64,000 nt of DNA from Paenibacillus sp. FSL R5-0766 (GTDB lineage: Bacteria; Bacillota; Bacilli; Paenibacillales; Paenibacillaceae). Shown in pieces: positions 18,849 through 28,320 of the stretch. Each line of letters starts with the position of its first letter. The stretch's first letter is position 1. The translations under genes were made by a program, and so were the position numbers. The DNA is taken from NCBI RefSeq assembly GCF_037971845.1, contig NZ_CP150227.1, positions 4,774,001 to 4,838,000 on the forward strand, in the 5' to 3' direction. The notes below the pieces were generated by a model, which saw nothing but the letters and a program-made list of their open reading frames with translations, did not search any database and had not been told where the DNA came from.

Positions 18849-20332
18849 TTGGATTTGCCCCTTATCGCTTCTTTGGCTATGATTCGGTCATCAAAATCGG
18901 TTTTGGTTGTGCCGATAATCTGATAGGTCTCGTGACCCTTGCCCGCAATCAATACTACATCGGCTGGGCTTGCCATTTCAATAGCTTCATGAATCGCTTG
19001 GCGCCGATCAACAATCATCGTATAACGTTCAGCAGGAACGGATTCTTCAATCAGGCCCTGTTCAATGTCTTTAAGAATCAGATCCGGATCTTCTGTCCTT
19101 GGGTTATCGGAAGTAACCAGTACAAAATCACTATAATTTGCAGCAATTTTCCCCATGAGAGGGCGTTTGGTACGGTCCCTGTCACCACCACAGCCAAACA
19201 CACAGATCACACGTCCTTCGGCAAATTCCTTCACCGTCCGCAGCACATTCTCCAGTCCATCCGGTGTATGGGCATAATCGACAATAACAGCAAATGGCTG
19301 TCCTTCGTCCACTCCTTCAACACGTCCATCCACGCCCGGAACTGTCTCCAGACTGCGCTTGATCTCTTCCAGCGGAATACCTTCCACCAGCGCTGCAGAG
19401 ATGGCTGCCATTGCATTGTACACATTGAATTTGCCTACCATGCGCAAGCGAATATTCGTGTTGCCTGCAAATGTATCCACATGGAAAGAAGTTCCCTGAG
19501 ATGTAATTGAGATTTGGGATGCGCGTACATCCGCCTTTTCACCCATGCCATATGTAATCACTTCAGCCGCAGTCACAGAGATGAAATAAGCCGCAGCCGG
19601 ATCATCTGCATTGATGACAGCGAATTTGCGCTGTGTAACATCTTCTGTATAACCGTTACCCAGACGTGCAAAGAACAATCCTTTGGCCCCGCGATATTCT
19701 TCCATGGAATGGTGGTAGTCCAAATGATCCTGCGTCAGGTTAGTGAATACCGCAGTACGGAAATTCGTTCCCTTTACTCGCCCTTGTTCCAATGCGTGAG
19801 AAGAAACTTCCATAACACAACAGTCCGTGCCCTTCTGAACCATATCATGCAGACTACGCTGCAGATCAAGCGCCTCTGGTGTTGTTCCGGACATCGGGTA
19901 GGTGCGACCGTCATACCGCATTTGAATAGTACCGATCAATCCCGTCTTGCGTCCGTAATCACTCATGATTTTTTCAATCAAATAGGTGGTCGTTGTTTTT
20001 CCGTTCGTTCCCGTTACACCAATCATATTCATTTTTTGGCTTGGCGAGTCAAAAAAGAAATCTGCCAGAACAGCCATCGCAAACCGGCTGTCCTTCACCA
20101 ACAATTGTGGTACAGGCAGATCCAGCTGCCGTTCAACCACCAATGCGACTGCACCAGCATTTACAGCTTTTTCTGCATAATCATGACCATCTACCGTATG
20201 TCCCGGAAGACAGATAAACAGATCACCCGGTTTTACCTGCCGGGAATCTGTCTGAAGGTTTTGGCATTCTGTATTTGATTCGCCCACAAGGCGGGCGGTG
20301 GTCAGCATCGATGCAAATTGTTTTAAAAGCAC
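18845..20332 (-). CDS. murE: UDP-MurNAc-L-Ala-D-Glu:meso-DAP ligase MurE
   Basis: 495 residues if translation starts at the GTG at 20332, preceded by AAGTGAGG 8 bases upstream. The longer frame (536 residues) adds an unrelated N-terminus. The protein shows TDSRQVKPGDLFICLPG, the P-loop GVTGTNGKTTTTYLIEKI, and the DNPR motif (TSDNPRTEDP) that marks meso-diaminopimelate selection over lysine. This implies A1-gamma, DAP-type peptidoglycan. It heads the murE-murF-mraY-murD stretch, 140 bp after spoVD. Confidence 0.95.
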   Translation of the reverse strand: MLLKQFASMLTTARLVGESNTECQNLQTDSRQVKPGDLFICLPGHTVDGHDYAEKAVNAGAVALVVERQLDLPVPQLLVKDSRFAMAVLADFFFDSPSQKMNMIGVTGTNGKTTTTYLIEKIMSDYGRKTGLIGTIQMRYDGRTYPMSGTTPEALDLQRSLHDMVQKGTDCCVMEVSSHALEQGRVKGTNFRTAVFTNLTQDHLDYHHSMEEYRGAKGLFFARLGNGYTEDVTQRKFAVINADDPAAAYFISVTAAEVITYGMGEKADVRASQISITSQGTSFHVDTFAGNTNIRLRMVGKFNVYNAMAAISAALVEGIPLEEIKRSLETVPGVDGRVEGVDEGQPFAVIVDYAHTPDGLENVLRTVKEFAEGRVICVFGCGGDRDRTKRPLMGKIAANYSDFVLVTSDNPRTEDPDLILKDIEQGLIEESVPAERYTMIVDRRQAIHEAIEMASPADVVLIAGKGHETYQIIGTTKTDFDDRIIAKEAIRGKSN

Positions 20333-20472
20333 ATGAATAACCTCACTTTTCCAATTATACTTCTGTTTTAACATATGTCTGTATTTATTAATATCGTCAA
20401 TACAACCCAATAATGAAACGCACCTAGATGAATTTTGTTGCGCTAGAAGCTTCAAACTACCCCTAAGCCCCG

Positions 20473-22425
20473 TTATTCATCCTTTGTGTGATCATGTGCA
20501 TCGTTCAGTACATCCCCCATATAAATGCGGATGGTTGATCCCTGATCTACCCTCGCCCCAGGTTTAGGTGCCTGATTAATCACGTATTTACCACTGCCAG
20601 ACTTCGCCAGCATAAAATTCATGTTCAGGTCTTCGTACAGATCTTCAACAGTAGCTCCTGTCAGGTCTGGGACTGTCACGATTTTGGTTTCACCATACTT
20701 GTATTCTTTGGCGACCTGATCCTTCCGAACAGGGACATTCATATAATGCAAAGCATCTTCAAGGATGTTCTGCACAATCGGGGCGGCAACCACACCTCCG
20801 AACTGAATTCCTTTGGGATTATCAACTGCCGTATAGACCACAATCTGTGGGTCATCTGCCGGTGCAAACCCGATAAAGGATACAATATGCTCGGTCGAGG
20901 AATAACGTCCGTTGATAACCTTCTGGGCTGTACCTGTTTTGCCACCGACCCGGTATCCATCAATGAATGCCGGACGCCCGGTACCTTTTGCGACAACACT
21001 CTCGAGTGCTTCACGTACTTGTTTGGATGTATTCTCCGAGATCACCTGACGAACCAGTTCCGGCTTGGCTTCTTCCATGACTTCTCCCGTGACCGGATGG
21101 ACCCACGCTTTTGTAACATAAGGCTTGTAAAGTTTACCCCCATTGATGGCCGCTGACACAGCAGCTACTTGCTGAATGGGCGTTACCGATACACCTTGAC
21201 CAAAAGCCGTTGTTGCAAGCTCGACTGGTCCCACTCTGGACAGTTTGAACAGAATTCCACTGGCTTCTCCGCTGAGGTCGATCCCTGTCTTGGTACCAAA
21301 GCCGAAGTCTTTAATGTAGGAGAACAACGATTCTTTGCCCAGCCTCTGCCCCAAAGCCACAAAGCCCGGGTTACATGAGTTCTCCACAACTTGTAAGAAG
21401 GTCTGACTTCCATGGCCGCCCTTTTTCCAGCAACGCAGACGGGCTCCACCCACCTCAACGTATCCGGGATCAAAAAATTGATCCTGTTGCAGATTGACCT
21501 TTTTCTCTTCAAGCGCTGCTGCCAAAGTAATAATTTTAAATGTGGAGCCCGGCTCGTAGGTCATCCAGATCGGTAAATTGCGATTGTATATCTCTGCGGG
21601 ATATTGCTGATAATCGGCAGGTTCGTATCCCGGCCTACTGGACATCCCCAAGATTTCACCTGTTTTGGGATTCATCGCTATGGCCAATGCTGAGTTCGCC
21701 TGGAACTTCACCATGGCCTGATCCAGTTCTCTCTCCATGATGGACTGAATGGATTTATCAATGGTCAGCTTGAGGTTAAGGCCGTCCTTCGGTTCCACAT
21801 ACTTCTCGGATGAGCCCGGCATTAGCCTTCCGGCCGCATCGGACAAGTAGGACACACTGCCATTCAAACCATTCAGCTTATCATCATATTTCTTCTCAAC
21901 ACCCGTTAAGCCCTGATTATCAATGCCCGTAAAACCAAGAATATGGGCAGCCAAATCGTCATAAGGATAAAAACGTTTATTGTCCTCAGCAACAACGATA
22001 CCCGGAAGCTTCAAATCACGGATGCGCTGAGCTTTCTCCATCGTAATTTTGCGGCCGCCGGGTTGTAGTCGTACAATGAGTTCTCGTTTCTTGATGGTTG
22101 CCAGCACTTTTTCTTCCGTCATCCCAAGCAATGGAGCCAGCGCTTTAGCCGTCGTTTCAGCTTCTTTCACCTGAGCCGGAATGGCCATAATGGTTGGTGT
22201 TGTCACATTATAGGCCAGAGAGGTTCCATTTCGATCCAGGATCTCCCCTCGCTTGGCTGAGTAAGGAATATTACGCCGCCAGGATTCTTCTGCTTTTGCT
22301 GACAATTCAGGGCCTTCCCCGAGCTGTACATAAGCAAGCCTGATCATCAGGGCCGAAAATAACAAAACTAAAATCATTAAACTCCATAGCAACCTGCGTC
22401 GCAGATTTACGCTTGATCCCTTCAC
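20473..22425 (-). CDS. spoVD: SpoVD, class B penicillin-binding protein
   Basis: 650 residues. One N-terminal membrane anchor (LLWSLMILVLLFSALMIRLAYV), a PBP dimerisation domain, then a transpeptidase domain with EPGSTFK (nucleophile Ser294), SCN (VENSCNPGFV) and KTGTAQ motifs. A single C-terminal PASTA domain covers about residues 580-640. In B. subtilis SpoVD cross-links spore cortex peptidoglycan with SpoVE and is made under sigma-E. The start is a GTG. Its position directly after pbpB and before murE matches the known order, which separates it from PBP2B. Confidence 0.93.
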   Translation of the reverse strand: MKGSSVNLRRRLLWSLMILVLLFSALMIRLAYVQLGEGPELSAKAEESWRRNIPYSAKRGEILDRNGTSLAYNVTTPTIMAIPAQVKEAETTAKALAPLLGMTEEKVLATIKKRELIVRLQPGGRKITMEKAQRIRDLKLPGIVVAEDNKRFYPYDDLAAHILGFTGIDNQGLTGVEKKYDDKLNGLNGSVSYLSDAAGRLMPGSSEKYVEPKDGLNLKLTIDKSIQSIMERELDQAMVKFQANSALAIAMNPKTGEILGMSSRPGYEPADYQQYPAEIYNRNLPIWMTYEPGSTFKIITLAAALEEKKVNLQQDQFFDPGYVEVGGARLRCWKKGGHGSQTFLQVVENSCNPGFVALGQRLGKESLFSYIKDFGFGTKTGIDLSGEASGILFKLSRVGPVELATTAFGQGVSVTPIQQVAAVSAAINGGKLYKPYVTKAWVHPVTGEVMEEAKPELVRQVISENTSKQVREALESVVAKGTGRPAFIDGYRVGGKTGTAQKVINGRYSSTEHIVSFIGFAPADDPQIVVYTAVDNPKGIQFGGVVAAPIVQNILEDALHYMNVPVRKDQVAKEYKYGETKIVTVPDLTGATVEDLYEDLNMNFMLAKSGSGKYVINQAPKPGARVDQGSTIRIYMGDVLNDAHDHTKDE

Positions 22426-22519
22426 GAAAAGATCCCCCCACTCGTCCCAAAATCATGACATTCGTTCCATTCATGAATATTCAGGACAACCGGGGGTTAG
22501 AACAAGCTGTCAGAGCTCC

Positions 22520-24862
22520 CTAAGGAAGCGAAGCTCCGTTTGTTGCTGGATCGTCAGAGGATTCGGATTCATTGGCAGGAGCTTTGTTGTTATCTGTTTC
22601 TTCTGTTCCGTCTGTTTCGTCGGTTTTAGCTTCTCCGGCCGAAGCCTCTTGTTCCTTCACTTCAGCTTCTGACGACGGATCAGAAGAGATTGGAGCCTCA
22701 TCGGCTATACCTGTCACTGCAGCTTTGGCAGTTTGCAATTTCAACTGTACAGTTCTCTGCTCACCTGCGACCTGCTCGGTTTGCTTCACGACATAGCCCT
22801 CACCCTTGACCGTAACCCCCACCTTCATGAGAGAAAGTACTTCAAGGGCATCACGGAGAGATTCACCTGTTAGATCGGGAATCTTCATCTTGCTGCTTTC
22901 TTCCGTTAGCAGATAGATTCGTTGGCCTGGATTCATAGAGGCGCCAGCAACCGGATACTGCCGAATTACATTATCACCTTGACCAAGAGTAACATAAGCA
23001 ATACCTGCGCTTAGAAGCTGGCTTCTGGCTTGTTTGGCTGTCTTGCCACTCAAGTCAGGCGCCTTGGCTTGCACGACAGAGACTTCTTTTGACTTTTTGT
23101 CAGGAGTTTTGGCTGTATCTTTGGGTATTCCCATGTATTGAAGAGTCTGGCTGACAATCTTTTTGAACACCGGGGCAGCTGCAGTTCCTCCCCCAATGTT
23201 GGTTCCATCCGGTTGGTCAATGACAACAAGTATAGCAATCTTTGGATTATTCACGGGCGCGAATCCAATAAACGATACAACGTCTTTTGACTTGCTGTAT
23301 GCTCCGTTAACAACCTTTCTTGCCGTACCTGTCTTACCAGCTACACGGTAACCTTCAATATAGGCGTTACGACCGGTACCAATCGTTTGGTCTGCAACGA
23401 CTTGTTCCAGATAACCACTCACCAGTTTGGAAGATTCCTTGGAAATCACCTGACGAACAACTTTGGGTTTGATGACTTCCGTTGTTCCATCATTTGGGTT
23501 CTTGATCTCCTTTACCAGATGTGGCTCCATCAATTTGCCACCGTTGGCAATCGCAGAGATGGCTGCGACCTGTTGAATTGGTGTTACCTGTACAAGACCA
23601 TGACCATAGGCTGCCGTGGCAATCTCAGATTTGTAAACCAGTGGCTTGATCGGGGACGCTGCCTCATTTGGCAGATCAATACCCGTCTTTTTGCCGAAGC
23701 CGAATTCGTCTATGTAATGACGCAGACGTTCGCCGCCAAGCATGTTGTAACCCAAGTTAACAAAAGCGATGTTACTTGACCGTTTGACACCTTCGAGATA
23801 CGAGATCCAACCATAGGAATGACCATTATCACTAATCGGGAAACCACCGATATACATGCGTTTGGATTCAAAACTTGCATTGGGATCAAAGAGTTTTTCT
23901 TCAACAGCCCCTGCTAGCGTAACTATTTTGAATGTACTACCTGGCTCATAGATGGATTGCGTAGCATGGTTGATAAAATTCTTTTGATCAGGTGTACTCC
24001 CATAGGTATTCGGGTTAAAGGTTGGCCAGTTCGCCATCCCCAGAATCTCCATCGTGTTTGGGTCTGCAGCAATGACCGTCATGCTCAGTGGATTATACTT
24101 GGCAACGGCTTCTTTCATTGCATCCTCAATGTAGAACTGGATCGTATCATCGATGGTCAGCGTAAGGTTCTTACCGTTCTGAGGTGGCAGATAGTTATCC
24201 TGTGAATCCGGAAGTTTAATGCCTTTGGCATCCTTCTGATAATTCAAATATCCGTCTGTGCCTGTCAGTGCTTCATCATATGAGACTTCAAGTCCATTGA
24301 CAGCTTTCCCATCACGGCTCATATATCCCAAGAGGTGAGAAGCAAGTGTTTCTTCAGGGTAAAAACGCTTCGACTCCTGAGCCATCACAATTGCATTACG
24401 TGCCTTATATTCATCTTGCAGTTCTTCACGCAACTCGTTGACTTGTGCCGCAAGTTCAGGACTTATTTTATAACCTTCACTGCGTACTTCACGTTGCTGA
24501 TAGAACTTGCCATCTTCCTTTTTGGCTGTGACCAGAGCACGCATTTCACTCTCATTTTTTCCAAGAAGGGAAGAGAGCTTCTCCGTAACAACATCCTGAA
24601 TTCCGAGTTCATTAATTAATAACGGATTAACGGAGACCGTATAGGCAGGGGCATCGGTAGCCAAAATGTTACCGTTTCGATCCGTAATCGTTCCACGTGC
24701 AGCCTTAATCGTCTGTTCCCGCTCTACCAATCCGGCCGCTCGTTCCTGCCATACACCGCCATTCACAACTTGAATGAAAAAGATTCGGGTTACGAGTACA
24801 AGAAAAAAGAGGGTAATACATCCCCCTATAAGCAACGTGCGCATCTTTATTCTTTTTATCAT
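22520..24862 (-). CDS. pbpB: PBP2B-type division transpeptidase
   Basis: 780 residues. A short cytoplasmic end and one membrane helix (RTLLIGGCITLFFLVLVTRIFF) are followed by the class B PBP dimerisation domain. The transpeptidase domain has EPGSTFK (Ser309), SSN (RSSNIAFVNLG) and KTGTAR. Two PASTA domains span about residues 600-720, then comes a low-complexity Glu/Ala/Ser/Thr tail of about 60 residues not seen in B. subtilis PBP2B. It is the septal transpeptidase acting with FtsW. It follows ftsL by 12 bp. Confidence 0.95.
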   Translation of the reverse strand: MIKRIKMRTLLIGGCITLFFLVLVTRIFFIQVVNGGVWQERAAGLVEREQTIKAARGTITDRNGNILATDAPAYTVSVNPLLINELGIQDVVTEKLSSLLGKNESEMRALVTAKKEDGKFYQQREVRSEGYKISPELAAQVNELREELQDEYKARNAIVMAQESKRFYPEETLASHLLGYMSRDGKAVNGLEVSYDEALTGTDGYLNYQKDAKGIKLPDSQDNYLPPQNGKNLTLTIDDTIQFYIEDAMKEAVAKYNPLSMTVIAADPNTMEILGMANWPTFNPNTYGSTPDQKNFINHATQSIYEPGSTFKIVTLAGAVEEKLFDPNASFESKRMYIGGFPISDNGHSYGWISYLEGVKRSSNIAFVNLGYNMLGGERLRHYIDEFGFGKKTGIDLPNEAASPIKPLVYKSEIATAAYGHGLVQVTPIQQVAAISAIANGGKLMEPHLVKEIKNPNDGTTEVIKPKVVRQVISKESSKLVSGYLEQVVADQTIGTGRNAYIEGYRVAGKTGTARKVVNGAYSKSKDVVSFIGFAPVNNPKIAILVVIDQPDGTNIGGGTAAAPVFKKIVSQTLQYMGIPKDTAKTPDKKSKEVSVVQAKAPDLSGKTAKQARSQLLSAGIAYVTLGQGDNVIRQYPVAGASMNPGQRIYLLTEESSKMKIPDLTGESLRDALEVLSLMKVGVTVKGEGYVVKQTEQVAGEQRTVQLKLQTAKAAVTGIADEAPISSDPSSEAEVKEQEASAGEAKTDETDGTEETDNNKAPANESESSDDPATNGASLP

Positions 24863-24874
24863 CGGAACACCTCT

Positions 24875-25303
24875 TTACTTACTGCTTGCTGTATTTGAGG
24901 ACGACTCAGTACCAGTTGATTTCGTACTTGTTGAGCGAGGTACATAAATGACATCTTTACCGGAAGCTTCAACGTAACCAAGTTGTTTTGCATTTTCGAT
25001 GACCTGGTTGTTCAATGTTTCTTTTTCCACCTGCAGGTCTGCAATCGTCTTTTCATACCCCTTGATATCCGAAATAGTGGACTGAGCCTGTTTGTTCAGA
25101 TCATAGATATGAGCATAACGAGACATCAAGGCTCCTCCAACAAGGATAACTGCAACCACGGTAATCAGATACAAAATTTTCTCGCGTGCCGGAAGACCCG
25201 TACGACGGGTCACCACTTTGGTGGTTTCTTTGTATCGTTGCTGGGTCACACGTTCCTGGGACGCTTTTTCTTTTACAGCGAGATTACCACGTGTATATGC
25301 CAT
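24875..25303 (-). CDS. ftsL: Cell division protein FtsL
   Basis: 142 residues with a basic cytoplasmic region of about 45 residues, one membrane helix (KILYLITVVAVILVGGALMS), and a periplasm-facing leucine-zipper-like coiled coil (IYDLNKQAQSTISDIKGYEKTIADLQVEKETLNNQ in the sequence) before a Ser/Thr-rich tail. Sequence conservation in FtsL is low, but size, topology and position between rsmH and pbpB identify it. FtsL bridges DivIC and DivIB and activates septal synthesis. Confidence 0.9.
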   Translation of the reverse strand: MAYTRGNLAVKEKASQERVTQQRYKETTKVVTRRTGLPAREKILYLITVVAVILVGGALMSRYAHIYDLNKQAQSTISDIKGYEKTIADLQVEKETLNNQVIENAKQLGYVEASGKDVIYVPRSTSTKSTGTESSSNTASSK

Positions 25304-25330
25304 ACTCCGATTCTCTCCTCCACTCTTGAT

Positions 25331-26281
25331 CTACAATTTCTCGGCTACGCGCAGCTTGGCTGAACGAGCACGTGAATTTTCGGTCAATTCCGTTTCCGTT
25401 GGAATCAACGGTTTTCTGTTAACTAAACGCAGGGCCCCCTTGCCGCCGCATACACACAACGGAAAATCGGGTGGACATGTACATTTTTCCAGATAACTGC
25501 TGAAAATCTGTTTACATATCCGATCCTCAAGGGAGTGGAAGGTAATAACAGATACACGTCCTCCTGGTGCCAGACAACGAACAGCCTGATGCAAGCCTTC
25601 TTCAAACGCGCCCAACTCATCGTTGACGGCAATGCGTAATGCCTGGAAGCTACGTTTGGCAGGATGTCCACCAGTACGGCGAGCTGCCGCCGGGATGCCT
25701 TCCTTGATCAGTTCCACGAGTTCACCTGTCGTCTCAATGGTAGACTGCGCTCGTTTTCCGACGATAACACGGGCAATTCTCCTCGAAAATTTCTCTTCAC
25801 CATAGCGATACAAAATTCGAGCAATCTCTTCTTCTGGCCACTCATTCACAATCTCTTTGGCCGTCAGCATTGCATCCTGGTCCATCCGCATATCGAGCGG
25901 AGCATCGTGATTGTAGCTGAATCCACGTTCTCCTTCATCAAATTGCGGAGATGACACACCCAAGTCGTACAAAATACCATCGACCTGTGGTACACCATCC
26001 TTCATTGGTACATCCAGATCCTTGAGTACCTGTTCCAGATCTCGAAAATTGGTTTTCACCAATGTTACACGTTCTCCATAAGCAGCGAGCTTCTCGCGAG
26101 CATTATCCAAAGCCCAGTCATCCTGATCAAGTGCGATCAGACGTCCCCCTGGACCGAGCTTGGAAGCAATCACGGAGCTATGTCCGCCACCGCCTAAAGT
26201 GCAGTCCACGTATATACCGTCCTGCTTGATGTTTAATCCCTCTGTTGCCTCTTCTTTGAGTACGGTTATGTGGTGAAACAA
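25331..26281 (-). CDS. rsmH: 16S rRNA (cytosine(1402)-N4)-methyltransferase RsmH
   Basis: 316 residues. [43 protein letters not shown] contains the SAM-binding GGGGHS loop. [23 protein letters not shown] and [20 protein letters not shown] are family signatures. The C-terminal Cys-containing stretch ([19 protein letters not shown]) is typical as well. RsmH methylates N4 of C1402 in 16S rRNA near the P site. It follows mraZ by 18 bp in the universal order mraZ-rsmH-ftsL. Confidence 0.97.
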   Translation of the reverse strand: MFHHITVLKEEATEGLNIKQDGIYVDCTLGGGGHSSVIASKLGPGGRLIALDQDDWALDNAREKLAAYGERVTLVKTNFRDLEQVLKDLDVPMKDGVPQVDGILYDLGVSSPQFDEGERGFSYNHDAPLDMRMDQDAMLTAKEIVNEWPEEEIARILYRYGEEKFSRRIARVIVGKRAQSTIETTGELVELIKEGIPAAARRTGGHPAKRSFQALRIAVNDELGAFEEGLHQAVRCLAPGGRVSVITFHSLEDRICKQIFSSYLEKCTCPPDFPLCVCGGKGALRLVNRKPLIPTETELTENSRARSAKLRVAEKL

Positions 26282-26299
26282 CCTGCACCCCTCCTGACT

Positions 26300-26737
26300 T
26301 TATAAATCAAAATTAAAATCGACCAGCTTTTCGGCAATGTCGTTGAATGCTTCTTCGGATTGATTGAAATAACTCTCCCATATGCCTTTGCTCCAAATCT
26401 CCACCCGGTTTGACACGCCAAGAACAACACAATCCTTGTCAAGCTTGGCATACTCTCTTAAATTGCCCGGCAGATTTACCCTGCCCTGTTTGTCCAGTTC
26501 ACATTCGGTTGCACCCGAGAAAAAAAACCGGGTAAACGCACGTGCATCAGATTTCATCAATGGCAGTGCTTTGAGCTTCTGTTCCATGACCCCCCACTCC
26601 TCCATGGGGTACACGAAAAGACACTGGTCCAAACCCCGTGTGACAACGAAAGACGGTCCCAGAGATTCGCGGAATTTAGCCGGAATGATAACCCGACCCT
26701 TATCATCAATGCTATGTTGGAACTCCCCCATAAACAT
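26300..26737 (-). CDS. mraZ: Transcriptional regulator MraZ
   Basis: 145 residues from the ATG at 26737 ([15 protein letters not shown]), preceded by GAGGAGTG; the ATG 12 bases upstream lacks a proper site. It has two AbrB-like half domains with the conserved DxxGR motifs: [13 protein letters not shown] near residue 11 and [16 protein letters not shown] near 83. MraZ forms ring oligomers and represses its own dcw operon by binding short direct repeats upstream. Such repeats are visible here at 26751-26790. It is the first gene of the cluster. Confidence 0.96.
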   Translation of the reverse strand: MFMGEFQHSIDDKGRVIIPAKFRESLGPSFVVTRGLDQCLFVYPMEEWGVMEQKLKALPLMKSDARAFTRFFFSGATECELDKQGRVNLPGNLREYAKLDKDCVVLGVSNRVEIWSKGIWESYFNQSEEAFNDIAEKLVDFNFDL

Positions 26738-26750
26738 TGGCCCACTCACT

Positions 26751-26790
26751 CCTCACCCGTTTCTCCCACTTTGCCCCACTTTCCACCACC
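26751..26790 (-). repeat. Tandem 10-bp repeats, probable MraZ operator
   Basis: On the minus strand three adjacent 10-base units read GTGGTGGAAA, GTGGGGCAAA, GTGGGAGAAA, with a looser fourth unit containing CGGG in phase. This is an exact 10-bp period of a TGGG-like core, which is the arrangement reported for MraZ binding sites (direct TGGGN repeats with 5-base spacers). The array lies between the putative promoter and the mraZ ribosome site, ideal for autorepression. Confidence 0.75.
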
Positions 26791-26793
26791 TAA

Positions 26794-26822
26794 GCATAAT
26801 AGATTCGCACAAAAAAATCAAA
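26794..26822 (-). promoter_or_regulatory. Putative sigma-A promoter of the dcw operon
   Basis: On the minus strand TTGATT (26822-26817), a 17-base spacer and TATGCT (26799-26794). Each element matches the consensus at four of six positions. It would start transcription within or just before the MraZ repeat array. An alternative -10, TATTAT, overlaps it with a shorter spacer. Confidence 0.4.
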
Positions 26823-26861
26823 ACCCTTCTTGCATTACTTGATTTTTTAATTTTTCAGCAT

Positions 26862-26901
26862 AAAAAAACGTCCTTGATCCTGTCACTCAGGATCAAAGAC
26901 G
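26862..26901 (-). terminator. Terminator after ahcY
   Basis: On the minus strand a 14-bp stem (CGTCTTTGATCCTG with CAGGATCAAGGACG, one G-U pair) closes a five-base loop and is followed by seven T residues. It separates ahcY from the dcw operon. Confidence 0.92.
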
Positions 26902-27010
26902 CTTCCCGTAAACGGGCAATCGTATGTCTACCCGCACATGAGCCATATCATCAATAAACCATTCTATACCTATTGAATCATTTCATCAGCTTGTAATTAT
27001 TGGATAAAGC

Positions 27011-28276
27011 TTAAAATTTCCAGCTATCCAGGTATTTCTCTTGCTCAGCTGACAAGGAGTCGATGCCAATATTCAGGCTCTCAAGTTTATAGCTGGCAAC
27101 CTGCTGATCAATATCATAAGGTACATTAACAACGTTTTTACCCAAGTTTTCATAATTCTCACTCACATAACGCAGACCAAGTGCCTGCAGGGCAAACGTC
27201 GTATCCATGATTTCGGCAGGGTGACCATCTGCTGCACCTAGGTTTACAAGACGACCTTCTGCAAGAAGATACATTTTACGACCATCTTTGAAACGATATT
27301 CCTCAATGTTTCGGCGAACTGTGCGAATCGATTCCGAACGTTTAGCCAGTTCAGGTTTATTCACTTCAACATCAAAGTGACCCGCATTACTCAAGATCGC
27401 TCCATCCTTCATCACATCGTAATGCTCACCTGTGATAACATCCTTATTGCCTGTAACTGCAATGAAGAAATCGCCCAATTTGGCGGCTTCTACCATTGTC
27501 ATGACCCGGAACCCATCCATGTGTGCTTCTACCGCTTTGATTGGATCGATTTCGGTTACGATCACATTCGCTCCAAGACCTTTGGCGCGCATCGCTACAC
27601 CTTTACCACACCAGCCATAACCTGCTACCACTACGTTTTTACCAGCGATAACCAGGTTAGTTGTACGAATAATCCCGTCGAATGCAGATTGTCCAGTACC
27701 GTAGCGATTGTCAAACAGATACTTGCAGTATGCGTCATTAACCGCAACCATCGGAAACTTCAATTGGCCTTCTTTCGCCAATGCTTTCAAACGAATAATA
27801 CCCGTTGTCGTTTCTTCTGCTCCTCCGCGAATGGTTGCTGCGAGGTCCGGGCGCTCGGATGCAATAATGGTTGCAAAGTCTCCACCATCATCAATAATGA
27901 GATCAGGCTTCACCTCAAGCGCACGCAGTTGCAGTGATTTGAATTCCGCAGGCTCCGGATTGTACTTCGCATACACCGTAACCCCGTCTTCCACCAATGC
28001 TGCGCAAACATCATCTTGTGTAGACAATGGATTGCTATGCGTAATGGTTACTTCTGCACCACCCGCTTGGATCACTTTTGCCAAGTAAGCTGTTTTCGCT
28101 TCCAGATGAAGACAAATGGCAACCTTCAAACCTTTGAAGGGCAGATCCTGTTCGAACTGGCGACGAATGCGGTTCAGTACCGGCATATGCGCTTCTACCC
28201 AGTCAATTTTCAGGTGACCCTCTGAAGCGAGTCCCATATCTTTAACAATACTGTTTTGCAATGCAGGTGTAGTCAT
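27011..28276 (-). CDS. ahcY: Adenosylhomocysteinase (SAH hydrolase)
   Basis: 421 residues, the shorter bacterial/archaeal form. The substrate-site segment NDAYCKYLFDNRYGTGQSAFDGI and the NAD-binding loop VVAGYGWCGKGVAMRAKGLGA (about residues 210-230) are intact. GADGHPAEIMDTTFALQ lies near the C-terminus, which ends in KYLDSWKF. The enzyme reversibly splits S-adenosylhomocysteine into adenosine and homocysteine. B. subtilis instead uses Pfs and LuxS, so its presence marks a different methyl-cycle route. It begins 44 bp after bshC and probably shares its transcript. Confidence 0.93.
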   Translation of the reverse strand: MTTPALQNSIVKDMGLASEGHLKIDWVEAHMPVLNRIRRQFEQDLPFKGLKVAICLHLEAKTAYLAKVIQAGGAEVTITHSNPLSTQDDVCAALVEDGVTVYAKYNPEPAEFKSLQLRALEVKPDLIIDDGGDFATIIASERPDLAATIRGGAEETTTGIIRLKALAKEGQLKFPMVAVNDAYCKYLFDNRYGTGQSAFDGIIRTTNLVIAGKNVVVAGYGWCGKGVAMRAKGLGANVIVTEIDPIKAVEAHMDGFRVMTMVEAAKLGDFFIAVTGNKDVITGEHYDVMKDGAILSNAGHFDVEVNKPELAKRSESIRTVRRNIEEYRFKDGRKMYLLAEGRLVNLGAADGHPAEIMDTTFALQALGLRYVSENYENLGKNVVNVPYDIDQQVASYKLESLNIGIDSLSAEQEKYLDSWKF

Positions 28277-28320
28277 ATCATATCCTCCTCGTTTTGGTGT
28301 TTCTTCTATTATAAAGGGCT

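Noticed and set aside
18800..20278. Two plus-strand open frames opposite murE
   Set aside because: They lie entirely antisense to conserved Mur ligase motifs and have no ribosome sites.
28277..28320. SAM riboswitch or T-box upstream of ahcY
   Set aside because: Only 44 bases lie between bshC and ahcY, too few for either element.
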